Part shown: positions 48,549-60,766 of the stretch, piece by piece
Layout: the number at the start of each line of letters is the position of its first letter
Numbering within the stretch: position 1 is the stretch's first letter
From: Nocardioides marmoribigeumensis
GTDB lineage: Bacteria; Actinomycetota; Actinomycetes; Propionibacteriales; Nocardioidaceae
Length of the DNA stretch: 64,000 bases
Direction: 5' to 3'
Assembly: GCF_031458325.1 (NCBI RefSeq)
Contig: NZ_JAVDYG010000001.1
Coordinates: forward strand, 4,216,001-4,280,000
Made by a program: the position numbers and the translations under genes
Notes under the pieces: generated by a model
What the model was told of the DNA's origin: nothing
Seen by the model: the letters and a program-made list of their open reading frames with translations, nothing else
The model's database searches: none

Positions 48549-49444
48549 TCCCGCCCCAGGTCGCGGTGGTCGGCGCGCGCGTCGACGCCGAGGTCACGCA
48601 GCCGCCCGGAGACCTCCTCGGCCATCGCGACCGAGCGGTGCTTGCCGCCCGTGCAGCCGATCGCCACCGTCATGAAGCGCTTGCCCTCGCGGAGGTAGCC
48701 CTCCCCGACCCCGCGCAGCAGCGGCACGAACCGCTCGAGGAACTCCTCGGCGCCCTCACGCGACTTGACGTAGTCGGCGACGGGCTGGTCGGTGCCGTTG
48801 TGCGGCCGCAGCGCCGGGACCCAGAAGGGGTTGGGCAGGAAGCGCATGTCAGCGACGTAGTCGGCGTCGACCGGGATGCCGTACTTGAACCCGAAGCTGA
48901 CCACCGTCACCTTGAGCGAGGTGGTGCGGACCGTGCCGAACTCCTGCGCGATCCGCGCGGTGAGCTGGTGGGGGTTGAGGTTGGTGGTGTCGAGGACCAG
49001 GTCGGCGTCGCCACGCAGGTCGGCCAGCGCCTGGCGCTCACGCCGCAGGCCGTCGAGCAGCCGGCCACCGGCCTGGAGCGGGTGGGGCCGCCGCGCGGCC
49101 TCCTGGCGCCGGACGAGCACGTCGTCGTTGGCCTCGAGGAACAGCAGCGTCGCTCGTCGCGCGAGCGAGCCGTGGGTGAGCATCTCGCGCAACGAGTCGA
49201 AGAACGAGCCGGACCGCACGTCGACGACGACGGCGATCGACATGTCGGAGCCGTGGAGGTCGTCGACCATGCGCACCACGTCGGGCAGCAGCGCCGGGGG
49301 CAGGTTGTCCACGACGAAGTAGCCGAGGTCCTCCAGCTCCTTGGCGGCCGTGGAGCGCCCCGCGCCGGTCATGCCGGTGACGACCACCAGCTCGCCGCTG
49401 CGGGCCGTCTCGTCGTCGAGGCTCAGGGCCCCCGCCTGCTCCAT
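48545..49444 (-). CDS. rapZ: RapZ/YvcJ nucleotide-binding protein
   Basis: 299-aa RapZ family ATP/GTP-binding protein. Walker A-like GMTGAGRST at residues 24-32 and the C-terminal domain with VVSFGFKYGIP, FLPNPFWVP and CTGGKHRSV. In E. coli RapZ binds small RNAs; the role in actinobacteria is unknown. ATG 3 nt after the uvrC stop. Confidence 0.95.
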   Translation of the reverse strand: MEQAGALSLDDETARSGELVVVTGMTGAGRSTAAKELEDLGYFVVDNLPPALLPDVVRMVDDLHGSDMSIAVVVDVRSGSFFDSLREMLTHGSLARRATLLFLEANDDVLVRRQEAARRPHPLQAGGRLLDGLRRERQALADLRGDADLVLDTTNLNPHQLTARIAQEFGTVRTTSLKVTVVSFGFKYGIPVDADYVADMRFLPNPFWVPALRPHNGTDQPVADYVKSREGAEEFLERFVPLLRGVGEGYLREGKRFMTVAIGCTGGKHRSVAMAEEVSGRLRDLGVDARADHRDLGRE

Positions 49445-49447
49445 GCC

Positions 49448-51439
49448 TCAGGTCTCCTCGATGATCTCGCCCGTCGCGGTGTTGATCGTGACCGCAGGGC
49501 GCTTGTCGTCGCCCTGGGACGACAAGGCTCCCACGATCGCCTCGGCCGTGCGGAGGCCGATGCCCGGGACCTGCGCGATGTCCTCCACCGACGCGGCCCG
49601 GATCTTGCGCAGCGAGCCGAACCGGCTGATCAGGGCCTTGCGGCGCACCTCGCCCAGACCGGGGACGTCGTCGAGGAGGCTCTCGACCATCGACTTGGAG
49701 CGGCGACCCCGGTGGTGGGTGATGGCGAACCGGTGCGCCTCGTCGCGCAGGCGCTGGAGCAGGAACAGCGCCTCGCTGGTGCGGGGCAGGATGACCGGGT
49801 CCTCCTGCCCGGGCAGCCAGACCTCCTCGAGGCGCTTGGCCAGCCCGCACACGGGGACGTCGTCGATGCCGAGCTCGTCGAGGGCGCGCTGGGCGGCCGC
49901 GACCTGCGGAGGTCCGCCGTCGACCACGACCAGACCGGGGGCGTAGGCGAACTTGCGGGCCCGCCCGGTGTCGGGGTCGACCAGCAGCGGCCCGGACTCC
50001 CCCGGCTCGACCTGGCCCCCGAGCAGCTCGGGGGTCTCGACCCGCTCGTCGAGCAGCCGCCGGAACCGCCGGGTGATCACCTCGTGCATCGCGGCCACGT
50101 CGTTCTGCCCGTCGACGGAGCGGACGATGAAGCGGCGGTACTCGGACTTGCGGGCCAGGCCGTCCTCGAAGACCACCATCGACCCGACCACCTCGGTGCC
50201 CTGCAGGTTGGAGATGTCGTAGCACTCCAGGCGCAGGGGCGCCTCGGAGAGCCCCAGCGCCTTCTGGAGGTCCTCCAGCGCCTGGTTGCGGGTCGTCAGG
50301 TCGGAGGCGCGCCGGGTCTTGTGCAGCGCCATCGTCTGCTTGGCGTTGCGGGCGACCGTCTCCTGGAGGGTCTTCTTGTCGCCGCGCTGCGGGACCCGGA
50401 TGCGCACCCGGCTGCCCCGCAGGTCGCTCAGCCAGGTCTCGAGCACGTCGGCGTCGGTCGGCAGGGCCGGCACGAGGATCTCGCGCGGCACACCCTCGCC
50501 GGACTCGCCGTCGTAGAGCTGCTGGAGGAAGCGCTCGACCAGGTCACCGAGCTCGGCGTCGTCGGTCTTCTCCGCGACCCAGCCGCGCTGGCCGCGCACC
50601 CGGCCGCCGCGCACGTGGAAGATCTGCACCGCGACCTCGAGCGGGTCCTCCTCGAGGGCGACCACGTCGGCGTCGGTGCCGTCGCCCAGCACCACCGCCT
50701 GCTTCTCCAGCGCCCGGTTGAGGGCGCCCAGGTCGTCGCGCAGGCGGGCGGCCTTCTCGAAGTCGAGCTCCTCCGAGGCGGCGTACATCTGCTTCTCGAT
50801 GCGCTTGAGGAAGGCGCTGGTCTGTCCCGCCATGAAGTCGCAGAAGTCGTCGACGATCGCGCGGTGCTGCTCGGCGTCGACGCGACCGACGCACGGGGCG
50901 CTGCACTTGTCGATGTAGCCGAGCAGGCAGGGCCGTCCGACCTGCTGGGAGCGCTTGAAGACGCCGGCCGAGCAGGACCTCATCGGGAACACCCTGAGCA
51001 GCTGGTCGACGGTGTCGCGGATCGCCCAGGCGTGGGAGTAGGGGCCGAAGTAGCGCGTGCCCTTCTTCTTGGCCCCGCGACCCACCATGACCCGCGGGAA
51101 CTCCTCGGACACGGTCACCGCGAGCCAGGGATAGGACTTGTCGTCGCGGTACTTGACGTTGAAGCGGGGGTCGAACTCCTTGATCCAGGAGTACTCCAGC
51201 TGCAGGGCCTCGACCTCGGTGTTGACCACCGTCCACTCCACCGACGCGGCGCTGGTCACCATCGTCGCGGTGCGGGCGTGCAGCCCGGACAGGTCCTGGA
51301 AGTAGGACGTCAGCCGCGCGCGGAGGTTCTTGGCCTTGCCGACGTAGATGACCCGGCCCTTGGCGTCGCGGAAGCGGTAGACGCCCGGCGAGGTCGGGAT
51401 CGTCCCCGGAGCAGGGCGGTAGGTCGCGGGATCGGCCAC
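49448..51439 (-). CDS. uvrC: UvrC excinuclease subunit
   Basis: 663-aa endonuclease making both cuts in nucleotide excision repair. GIY-YIG domain ([21 protein letters not shown] near residue 20-40), UVR motif ([22 protein letters not shown] near 205), RNase H-like domain with VVDGGPPQ near 512, and tandem helix-hairpin-helix at the end ([32 protein letters not shown]). GTG start with TAGGCT 6 nt upstream. First of uvrC-rapZ-yvcK-whiA, divergent from the sugar ABC genes. Confidence 0.97.
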   Translation of the reverse strand: MADPATYRPAPGTIPTSPGVYRFRDAKGRVIYVGKAKNLRARLTSYFQDLSGLHARTATMVTSAASVEWTVVNTEVEALQLEYSWIKEFDPRFNVKYRDDKSYPWLAVTVSEEFPRVMVGRGAKKKGTRYFGPYSHAWAIRDTVDQLLRVFPMRSCSAGVFKRSQQVGRPCLLGYIDKCSAPCVGRVDAEQHRAIVDDFCDFMAGQTSAFLKRIEKQMYAASEELDFEKAARLRDDLGALNRALEKQAVVLGDGTDADVVALEEDPLEVAVQIFHVRGGRVRGQRGWVAEKTDDAELGDLVERFLQQLYDGESGEGVPREILVPALPTDADVLETWLSDLRGSRVRIRVPQRGDKKTLQETVARNAKQTMALHKTRRASDLTTRNQALEDLQKALGLSEAPLRLECYDISNLQGTEVVGSMVVFEDGLARKSEYRRFIVRSVDGQNDVAAMHEVITRRFRRLLDERVETPELLGGQVEPGESGPLLVDPDTGRARKFAYAPGLVVVDGGPPQVAAAQRALDELGIDDVPVCGLAKRLEEVWLPGQEDPVILPRTSEALFLLQRLRDEAHRFAITHHRGRRSKSMVESLLDDVPGLGEVRRKALISRFGSLRKIRAASVEDIAQVPGIGLRTAEAIVGALSSQGDDKRPAVTINTATGEIIEET

Positions 51440-51445
51440 CTGACA

Positions 51446-51451
51446 AGCCTA
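51446..51451 (-). promoter_or_regulatory. -10 element, leaderless start of uvrC operon
   Basis: TAGGCT on the minus strand, 6 nt before GTG 51439. No LexA-type box is seen nearby, unlike uvrA. Confidence 0.55.
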
Positions 51452-51554
51452 CGGAGCCGCACCGACAGCGCCGTCGGGGACTTGGCGGCGTGTGGGGGTT
51501 GTCACCGAGGGGTCAGTGGTACTAGACCGGAGTCTGCTCGGGAAGGGGCCGCAC

Positions 51555-52634
51555 ATGAGGCGTCGACGCACCGCACGAGGCATCGCTGGAGTCGTCGGCC
51601 TCCTCGCGGCGAGCACGCTGGTCGCAGCCTGCGGTGGCAACGGCGACAAGACCGGGGTCTCGCTGATCCTCAAGACGCAGACCAACCCCTACTTCGTCTC
51701 GATGAAGAACGCCGCGCTCGAGCAGGCCAGGGCCGCCGACGTCCACCTCTCCGTCGCGTCGGGCACCGCCGACGGCGACACCCAGAACCAGATCAACGCG
51801 ATCGACACCGCGATCGCCCGCGGGGACGCCGGCATCCTCATCACCTCCAACGGTCCGGCGGTCAACGCGGCGCTGCGCCAGGCCAAGGACTTCGGCCTGT
51901 TCGTCATCGCCCTCGACACCCCGCTCGACCCGATCGAGACCGCCGACGTCACCTACGCGACCGACAACTTCCAGGCGGGCAAGCTCATCGGGGAGTACGC
52001 CGCCGCGCGGCTCGACGGCAAGAAGGCCGTCATCGCCATGCTCGACCTGTACGACGACCAGGTCGTCTCGGTCGACATCGAGCGCGACCACGGCTTCCTC
52101 TCGGGCATGGGCATCGACCCGGGCAGCAAGAACCTCAACGGCCGCGAGAAGAAGTCGGGGAGCTACAAGAGCCCCACCGGCGGCAAGGGCGGGAAGTACC
52201 AGATCGCGTGCCACCAGGCGACGCAGGGCGCGATCGACGGCGGACGCAGCGCGATGGAGCAGTGCCTCTCCCGCAACCCCGGCATCAACGTCGTCTACAC
52301 GATCAACGAGCCCGCCGGCGAGGGCGCGCACGCCGCGCTGAGCGCCGCGGGCAAGGCGGACCGCGTGCTCATCGTGTCCATCGACGGCAGCTGCAAGGGC
52401 ATGGACGACGTCGACAAGGGGATCTTCGCCGCCGACGCGACGCAGTACCCCGGCAAGATGGCCGCCCTCGGCGTCAAGGCGGTCGCCGCCGTCGGCGCGG
52501 GCGACCGGCCGCCCTCGCTGCCCGAGGGCAAGGACTTCCTCGACACCGGCACCCGGCTGGTCACCGCCGATCCCGTCAAGGGCCTGAAGAGCCAGACCGT
52601 CGAGCAGGGTCGCAAGGCCTGCTGGGGCGGCTGA
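51555..52634 (+). CDS. sugar ABC transporter substrate-binding lipoprotein (FrcB/RbsB type)
   Basis: 359-aa periplasmic-binding-type lipoprotein. Signal peptide with basic MRRRRTARG, hydrophobic core and lipobox LVAAC (lipid Cys 26). The type I sugar fold is clear: ILKTQTNPYFVSMKNAALEQA near residue 38, GILITSNGPAVNAAL near 95, VYTINEPAGEGAHAAL near 258. The set of genes and the short ATPase resemble the fructose transporter FrcBCA. Sugar not proven. GGGAAGGGG upstream of ATG 51555. Confidence 0.9.
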   Translation: MRRRRTARGIAGVVGLLAASTLVAACGGNGDKTGVSLILKTQTNPYFVSMKNAALEQARAADVHLSVASGTADGDTQNQINAIDTAIARGDAGILITSNGPAVNAALRQAKDFGLFVIALDTPLDPIETADVTYATDNFQAGKLIGEYAAARLDGKKAVIAMLDLYDDQVVSVDIERDHGFLSGMGIDPGSKNLNGREKKSGSYKSPTGGKGGKYQIACHQATQGAIDGGRSAMEQCLSRNPGINVVYTINEPAGEGAHAALSAAGKADRVLIVSIDGSCKGMDDVDKGIFAADATQYPGKMAALGVKAVAAVGAGDRPPSLPEGKDFLDTGTRLVTADPVKGLKSQTVEQGRKACWGG

Positions 52635-52650
52635 GCGGAGGAGGAGAACC

Positions 52651-53703
52651 GTGAGCACCACGAGCAGCGACACCGAGGCCCAGCGGGAGCCCGGCACCCC
52701 GGGCACCGCCGAGGACCTCGTCCCCCGCTCCCACACCCCCGTCGAACGGCTCCAGCACCTGCTGCATCGCCGCCCGGCGCTCAGCCCGCTCATCGTGCTG
52801 GTGGTGAGCGTCGTCGTGTTCGGGATCGTGGCGGACAGCTTCCTGCGCCCGCAGGCACTGTCGCTGCTGGTGCAGCAGATGGCGGTCGTCGGGGCCCTCG
52901 CCGCCGGTCAGACGGTGATCATCCTGACCGCGGGCATCGACCTGTCGATCGGCATGGCGATGGTGCTGACCTCGCTGGTGATGGTGAAGCTCAACCACGA
53001 CCAGGGCGTGCCCGGCCTGCTCGCGCTCCTCATCGGGGTCGCGGTCGCACTCCTGCTCGGCCTGGCCAACGGGGTCCTCGTGACCCGGCTCAACCTGCCG
53101 CCGTTCATCGTCACCCTCGGCACGTTCTCGATCTTCACGGCCGTCTCCCTGCTCTACGCCGCCGGGCAGACGGTGGCGCTCGACCCCGGCTCCTTCCTGC
53201 TGTGGACCGGCGAGACGATCAAGGTCGGCAGCGTGAGCGTCACCTGGGGCGTACTGCTGATGCTGCTCCTCTTCGCCGTGCTCAGCTTCGCGCTGCGTGA
53301 GACGGCGTGGGGCCGTCACCTGTACGCCACCGGTGACGACCGCGAGGCCTCCGACCTCGCCGGCATCGACACCAAGCGCGTCCTGCTCAGCGCCTACGTG
53401 GTCGCCGGCGTCGCGGTGGCGGCCGCGGCCTGGATCGTGATCGGCCGCGTCGGCGGGGCCGACCCCAACGCCGGCCTCAACTACAACCTGCAGAGCATCA
53501 CCGCGGTCGTCATCGGCGGGACGAGCCTGTTCGGTGGGCGCGGCCTGGTGGTGGGCAGCCTCCTCGGCGCGCTCATCGTGCAGGTCTTCAACTCCGGGCT
53601 CGCCCTCGCCGGGGTGGACCCCAACTACCAGGTCCTCGCGACCGGAGTCCTGGTGATCATCGCGGTCACCGTCGACCAGTGGATCAGGAGGGTCCGGGCA
53701 TGA
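52651..53703 (+). CDS. sugar ABC transporter permease (FrcC/RbsC type)
   Basis: 350-aa permease with about nine helices. Conserved block ILTAGIDLSIGMAMVLTSL near residue 90-108, the second NLPPFIVTLGTFSIFTAVSLLYA near 149, and VVIGGTSLFGGRGLVVGSLLGALIV near 285. GTG start with GGAGGAG 7-13 nt upstream. Overlaps the ATPase gene by 4 nt. Confidence 0.92.
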   Translation: MSTTSSDTEAQREPGTPGTAEDLVPRSHTPVERLQHLLHRRPALSPLIVLVVSVVVFGIVADSFLRPQALSLLVQQMAVVGALAAGQTVIILTAGIDLSIGMAMVLTSLVMVKLNHDQGVPGLLALLIGVAVALLLGLANGVLVTRLNLPPFIVTLGTFSIFTAVSLLYAAGQTVALDPGSFLLWTGETIKVGSVSVTWGVLLMLLLFAVLSFALRETAWGRHLYATGDDREASDLAGIDTKRVLLSAYVVAGVAVAAAAWIVIGRVGGADPNAGLNYNLQSITAVVIGGTSLFGGRGLVVGSLLGALIVQVFNSGLALAGVDPNYQVLATGVLVIIAVTVDQWIRRVRA

Positions 53704-54527
53704 GCGAGACGACCGAGGCACCGCAGCGCCCCTCCGACGACCGCTCGGACCACCCGGTGCTCGAGGCCGAGGGCCTCACCAAGCTCTTCGGGCGCGTCGT
53801 CGGTCTGCGGGGCGTCGACCTCCGGCTCCACGCGGGCGAGGTGCTCGCCGTGATCGGCGACAACGGCGCGGGCAAGTCGACGCTGATCAAGTGCCTCACC
53901 GGCGCGATGCAGCCCGACCGCGGCACGATCAAGGTCGACGGGCAGGAGGTCTCCTTCCGCTCGACGCAGGAGGCCCGCGCCCACGGGATCGAGACCGTCT
54001 ACCAGACCCTGGCCGTCGCTCCGGCCCTCGACATCGCGAGCAACCTCTACCTCGCCCGCGAGATCAGGAGACCCGGTCCGCTCGGCAAGTGGCTCCGGAT
54101 GCTCGACAAGCGGGAGATGGAGAGGAAGTCCGCCGAGCACATCAAGGAGCTCGGCATCACCACCCTGCAGAACATCCACCAGGCGGTGGAGACCCTCAGC
54201 GGTGGTCAGCGGCAGGTGGTCGCCGTCGCCCGCACCGGTGCGTTCGGCAGCAAGGTGGTGATCCTCGACGAGCCGACCGCGGCCCTCGGGGTGCGGGAGA
54301 CGGGTCAGGTCCTGAGGCTGGTCAAGGACCTCAAGGAGCAGGGACTCGGCGTGATCCTGATCAGCCACAACATGCCCAACGTGTTCGAGGTCGCCGACCG
54401 CATCCACGTGCAGCGGCTCGGCGGGTGCGCCGGCGTGATCACTCCCGAGTCGCACTCGATGGAGGACGCCGTCGCGATCATGACCGGGGCCAAGGAGCTG
54501 TCGCGGGAGGAGCAGGCGCTGCGCTGA
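53700..54527 (+). CDS. sugar ABC transporter ATPase (FrcA type, single domain)
   Basis: 275-aa ATPase with one nucleotide domain, not the doubled form of RbsA. Walker A GDNGAGKSTLIK near residue 56, signature ETLSGGQRQVVAVARTGAF near 168, Walker B VVILDEPTAAL. Unlike a typical H-loop ATPase, the switch is ISHNMPNVFEVAD, normal for sugar uptake types. Completes the operon. Ends 9 nt from the convergent BioF2-type gene. Confidence 0.92.
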   Translation: MSETTEAPQRPSDDRSDHPVLEAEGLTKLFGRVVGLRGVDLRLHAGEVLAVIGDNGAGKSTLIKCLTGAMQPDRGTIKVDGQEVSFRSTQEARAHGIETVYQTLAVAPALDIASNLYLAREIRRPGPLGKWLRMLDKREMERKSAEHIKELGITTLQNIHQAVETLSGGQRQVVAVARTGAFGSKVVILDEPTAALGVRETGQVLRLVKDLKEQGLGVILISHNMPNVFEVADRIHVQRLGGCAGVITPESHSMEDAVAIMTGAKELSREEQALR

Positions 54528-54536
54528 CCGAGCGCC

Positions 54537-55634
54537 TCAGTCGCCCGGCGCGGCGGCCCGCTCCTGCGCGCGCGGCTCGGCCCGCTCCTGGCGGTGGGCC
54601 TGCGCCCTCAGCGCTGCGTCGCGGGCGCGGTGGACCAGCCCGGAGGGCGTGAACGGATAGGTGCTCACCCGGACGTGCTCCCGGAACACGATCGGCCAGC
54701 GCTCCTGCCAGGACTCGGCCCGGCCGAGGTACTCCAGGCCGGTCAGGCCCTCCTCGCAGGCGTGGCGGTGCACCTCGTGCTGGAGCAGGATGCCGGGCGA
54801 CGCCGCGGCGTGCGCGTCGACGTAGCCGATCTTGAGCTGCCAGAGGTGGCCCCCGTCGACCGCGTAGAGCTGCGCCGCCACGGTGTCCTCGCCCACGGTG
54901 AGGAAGAAGAAGCGGATCGCGCCGCGCCCGGCCGCCGCCTCGGCGTACGTCGTCAGCAGGCGCTGCAGCCACGGGTCCTGAGAGATGGCGGTGCCCTCGC
55001 GGCCCTTCCAGGACGCCGCCTCGACCAGGGCGAGCCGCTCGAGGAGCGACGCGACCTCACCGGGCTCCGGGCTCAGCGCCTCGAACCCGACGGCTCCGGC
55101 CTGCTCGAGCTTGCGGCGCTTGCGACGCAGCCAGGAGCGCGAGCTGGACGACAGCGCTGCCTCGAAGGCCTCCCAGCCGCCGTCGTAGACCGCACGGTTG
55201 GTCCGGCGGGGCTCGTCCAGGACGACCGACCCCGGCGCACGCACGCCGTCGCGCAGGAGAGGAAGGGCCGGGGAGTCCACCTCGAGCCGCGGCAGCCGCA
55301 GCGGCAGGCGGGTGGCCAGCACGCGCCGGCACAGCTCCTCGACGGAGGCCTGGTCCCGGTGGAGGACGTAGCTCGGCTCGGCCGTGCGGTCGAACAGCGA
55401 GACCAGGCGTGCCGGGCGGACCGGTGAGAGCCGCAGCGGAGCCACGCCCACCAGCTCGCCGTCGCGCCGCAGTGCCTGGACCACGACCGGCGACCGGCCC
55501 TCCCAGGCCCGGGCGCAGGCGATCGACCAGTCCGGGTGCAGCAACGGGTTGCCCGCGGGTGCCGCGAGCGAGGCCCACTCCGGTGCGAGCGCCGCCAACC
55601 GGTCGGGAGCCGAGATCTCCTCGAGGGTGTACAC
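54537..55634 (-). CDS. BioF2-like (GNAT/FemAB-type) acetyltransferase
   Basis: About 365 aa of the BioF2-like acetyltransferase family (Acetyltransf_6). Middle domain: SSSSRSWLRRKRRKLEQAG near residue 140-158, LALVEAASWKGREGTAISQD near 186, then FFLTVGEDTVAAQLYAVDGGHLWQLKIGYV near 225-254, PGILLQHEVHRHACEEGLTGLEYLGR. This family moves acyl or cell envelope groups in actinobacteria. The frame is open to ATG 55652, but GTG 55634 has GAAGGA 9 nt upstream and is preferred. The tail is Arg/Ala-rich. Confidence 0.83.
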   Translation of the reverse strand: MYTLEEISAPDRLAALAPEWASLAAPAGNPLLHPDWSIACARAWEGRSPVVVQALRRDGELVGVAPLRLSPVRPARLVSLFDRTAEPSYVLHRDQASVEELCRRVLATRLPLRLPRLEVDSPALPLLRDGVRAPGSVVLDEPRRTNRAVYDGGWEAFEAALSSSSRSWLRRKRRKLEQAGAVGFEALSPEPGEVASLLERLALVEAASWKGREGTAISQDPWLQRLLTTYAEAAAGRGAIRFFFLTVGEDTVAAQLYAVDGGHLWQLKIGYVDAHAAASPGILLQHEVHRHACEEGLTGLEYLGRAESWQERWPIVFREHVRVSTYPFTPSGLVHRARDAALRAQAHRQERAEPRAQERAAAPGD

Positions 55635-55693
55635 GGGACGGGATCCTTCCATCCCGGGCTGACAGGGGCCTGAGATCGCCGTGCGGCCCGAGG

Positions 55694-56161
55694 TCAGGCC
55701 TTGACCACGTTGCCGCCCTGCACCTTGACTGCGATCTCCGGCAGCGGGTTGGTCGCGGGCCCGTTGTCGACCGAGCCGTCCTTGATCGAGAACCGGCTGC
55801 CGTGCAGCGGGCACACCATGTCGCCGCCCTCGACCTTGTCGATCGTGGCGCCCTGGTGGGTGCACACCGCGGAGAACGCCTTGAACTGGCCCTCGGTCGG
55901 CTGGGTCACCACGATCTTGACGTCGGTCAGCGCCACCCCGCCGCCCACCGGCACGTCGGCAGCCGCGACGAGCGAGGCACCGGCGGCCGGGGACGTGTCG
56001 CCACCACCGCCGCTCGAGCCCGCGGCTCCGTCGGACGAGGAGCAGGCCACCAGGATCGGTCCGGCCACGCCGAAGGCCAGGGCGCAGCCGAGGAACCGGC
56101 GTCGCGCCATCGCTCCGGGCTCGAGGGGGGCGTCGGGGGCGTGCGAGCCGGTCTCGGTCAT
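55694..56161 (-). CDS. TAT-exported Rieske 2Fe-2S lipoprotein
   Basis: 155-aa Rieske protein. N-terminus: twin-arginine ARRRFLGCALA near residue 19, hydrophobic stretch, and lipobox LVAC (lipid Cys 40), then a Ser/Gly linker. Rieske ligands are in CTHQGATI and CPLHGSRF (Cys-x-His, Cys-x-x-His). It is a stand-alone electron carrier outside the membrane, not the bc1 subunit. ATG start has TACTTT 7 nt upstream; leaderless start likely since GAGGAC is too close for a ribosome site. Confidence 0.92.
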   Translation of the reverse strand: MTETGSHAPDAPLEPGAMARRRFLGCALAFGVAGPILVACSSSDGAAGSSGGGGDTSPAAGASLVAAADVPVGGGVALTDVKIVVTQPTEGQFKAFSAVCTHQGATIDKVEGGDMVCPLHGSRFSIKDGSVDNGPATNPLPEIAVKVQGGNVVKA

Positions 56162-56168
56162 GTCCTCA

Positions 56169-56174
56169 AAAGTA
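56169..56174 (-). promoter_or_regulatory. -10 element, leaderless start of the Rieske lipoprotein gene
   Basis: TACTTT on the minus strand, 7 nt before ATG 56161. Confidence 0.45.
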
Positions 56175-56236
56175 GCCACGCCGGTGGCGGGGCCGGGAGT
56201 GGACGAGGGTCGTAGTACCACCTTCACAGGCAGTCC

Positions 56237-59224
<2,988 letters not shown>

Positions 59225-59248
59225 CGGAGTCCTTCGGTCGTCGCGTCT

Positions 59249-59264
59249 TCGAACAGGTGTTCGC
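59249..59264. promoter_or_regulatory. LexA (SOS) box of uvrA
   Basis: TCGAAC-AGGT-GTTCGC, matching the actinobacterial SOS consensus TCGAAC-N4-GTTCGA in all but the last position. It lies just downstream of the -10 TAGCAT, so bound LexA would cover the start of transcription. It is 25 nt from the uvrA start. Confidence 0.85.
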
Positions 59265-59265
59265 C

Positions 59266-59271
59266 ATGCTA
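59266..59271 (-). promoter_or_regulatory. -10 element of uvrA
   Basis: TAGCAT on the minus strand, directly followed by the LexA box. Confidence 0.5.
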
Positions 59272-59332
59272 GTCCGGTCCACCGACAGGACGCGCCGAGG
59301 GCGCGCACCACCTCGCTGTTTGGATGGGTGCC

Positions 59333-60094
59333 ATGACCCCCGTGCCCGGCGAGGCCCCTGGACCGACCCGCTCCTCCCCCGCCCCTGTGTCCGCACTGGC
59401 GCACCTGGAGGAGACGGTGCTGGCGACCCAACGCTACCTGGCGACGGTCAACCGCCTCACCTCCGCGGACCTGCGCGGACCGAGCCACCTGCCGGGGTGG
59501 AGCCGCGCCCACGTGGTCGCGCACGTCTCCCGCAACGCCGAGGCGGTCCAACGGCTGCTGCACTGGGCCCGCACGGGTGAGCCGACCCCGATGTACGTCT
59601 CCGACGAGGTGCGCGACCGCGACATCGAGCAGAGCGCCCGGCTCTCGCCCGAGGAGCTCGCGGCCGACGCCGCCGAGACGGCCGCGCTGCTGGAGGCGGC
59701 GGCACGCGGCCTGCCCGCCGACCGGCTGGAGGAGACCGTCTCGAGGACCCTCGGCTCCCCCGCCTTCCCCGTGCGACGGGCCGGCGCGATGCGGCGCATC
59801 GAGGTCGAGGTGCACCACGCCGACCTCGACGCCGGCTACGCCGCCCACGACTGGCCCGCGGACCTGCACGACCTGCTGCTCAAGCGACGCAGGCGTGAGC
59901 TGACCGAGCGGGCCGGGCTCGTGCTCGCCCTCACCGACCGCGGCGAGGAGGTGCCCCTCGGCCGCGTCTCCTCCGACCCGGCCGTCGTCGCCGGCCTCAC
60001 CGCGGACGTGGTCTGGTGGCTCCTCGGTCGCGGGTCCGGGGAGGGTCTGCGATGCTCGACAGGACAGCTCCCCGAGCTCGGAAAGTGGGCCTAG
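59333..60094 (+). CDS. maleylpyruvate isomerase-like (mycothiol-dependent) protein
   Basis: 253-aa DinB-fold protein of the mycothiol-dependent maleylpyruvate isomerase family. First helix [21 protein letters not shown] near residue 23; metal histidine in [24 protein letters not shown] near 53-76; second block [22 protein letters not shown] near residue 149-170 with two more histidines. C-terminal SCP2-like domain with DVVWWLLGR. Reaction unknown; other members move thiols. ATG 59333 or 59324 (256 aa). Two nt from the MBL gene, so likely one operon. Confidence 0.85.
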   Translation: MTPVPGEAPGPTRSSPAPVSALAHLEETVLATQRYLATVNRLTSADLRGPSHLPGWSRAHVVAHVSRNAEAVQRLLHWARTGEPTPMYVSDEVRDRDIEQSARLSPEELAADAAETAALLEAAARGLPADRLEETVSRTLGSPAFPVRRAGAMRRIEVEVHHADLDAGYAAHDWPADLHDLLLKRRRRELTERAGLVLALTDRGEEVPLGRVSSDPAVVAGLTADVVWWLLGRGSGEGLRCSTGQLPELGKWA

Positions 60095-60096
60095 AC

Positions 60097-60753
60097 GTGA
60101 CGTACACCGGCAAGGTCTCCGAGGGCGGCGCGCCCGACGTGCGCGAGCTCGCCCACCTGGTCGTCACCAAGATGGAGGTGGGCGACTTCAGCAACAACAC
60201 CTACCTGCTGCGGTGCCGTGCGACGGACGAGCAGCTGCTCGTCGACGCCGCGGCCGAGCCCGACCGGCTGGTCTCGCTCGTCGGGTCCGACGGGCTGCGG
60301 TCAGTGGTCACCACCCACCGGCACGGTGACCACTGGCAGGCGCTCGCCGAGGTCGTGCAGGCGACCGGCGCGACGACGTACGCCGGGGAGAAGGACGCCG
60401 ACGGCATCCCCGTGCCGACCGACGTCCCGGTCCGGGACGGCGACCGGATCCGTGTCGGCGAGTGCGAGCTCGAGGCCATCCACCTGGTGGGGCACACCCC
60501 CGGCTCGATCGCCCTGCTGTACGACGACCCGGAGGGCACGCCGCACCTGTTCACCGGCGACTGCCTCTTCCCCGGCGGGGTGGGCAACACCTTCGGCGAC
60601 AGGGACAACTTCGTCTCGCTGCTGCACGACGTGCGGACCAAGCTGTTCGACCGGCTGCCCGACGAGACCTGGTTCTACCCCGGCCACGGCGACGACTCGA
60701 CGCTCGGCGCCGAGCGGCCCCACCTCGACGAGTGGGAGCAGCGCGGCTGGTGA
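60097..60753 (+). CDS. MBL fold metallo-hydrolase (glyoxalase II-like)
   Basis: 218-aa metallo-beta-lactamase fold hydrolase. Metal motif TTHRHGDHW (HxHxDH) near residue 69, [12 protein letters not shown] near 128 (His), [11 protein letters not shown] near 151 (Asp), and FYPGHGDDS near 191 (His). This resembles hydroxyacylglutathione hydrolases; with mycothiol as the actinobacterial thiol and its operon partner above, a mycothiol thioester may be the substrate. That is inference. GTG start 2 nt after the upstream stop. Confidence 0.88.
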   Translation: MTYTGKVSEGGAPDVRELAHLVVTKMEVGDFSNNTYLLRCRATDEQLLVDAAAEPDRLVSLVGSDGLRSVVTTHRHGDHWQALAEVVQATGATTYAGEKDADGIPVPTDVPVRDGDRIRVGECELEAIHLVGHTPGSIALLYDDPEGTPHLFTGDCLFPGGVGNTFGDRDNFVSLLHDVRTKLFDRLPDETWFYPGHGDDSTLGAERPHLDEWEQRGW

Positions 60754-60766
60754 GCCGGGCCTGGTC

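Noticed and set aside
48566-52654. A 1362-codon plus-strand open frame across rapZ, uvrC and the sugar-binding protein gene
   Set aside because: Antisense to rapZ and uvrC and out of frame with the binding protein; no family resemblance.
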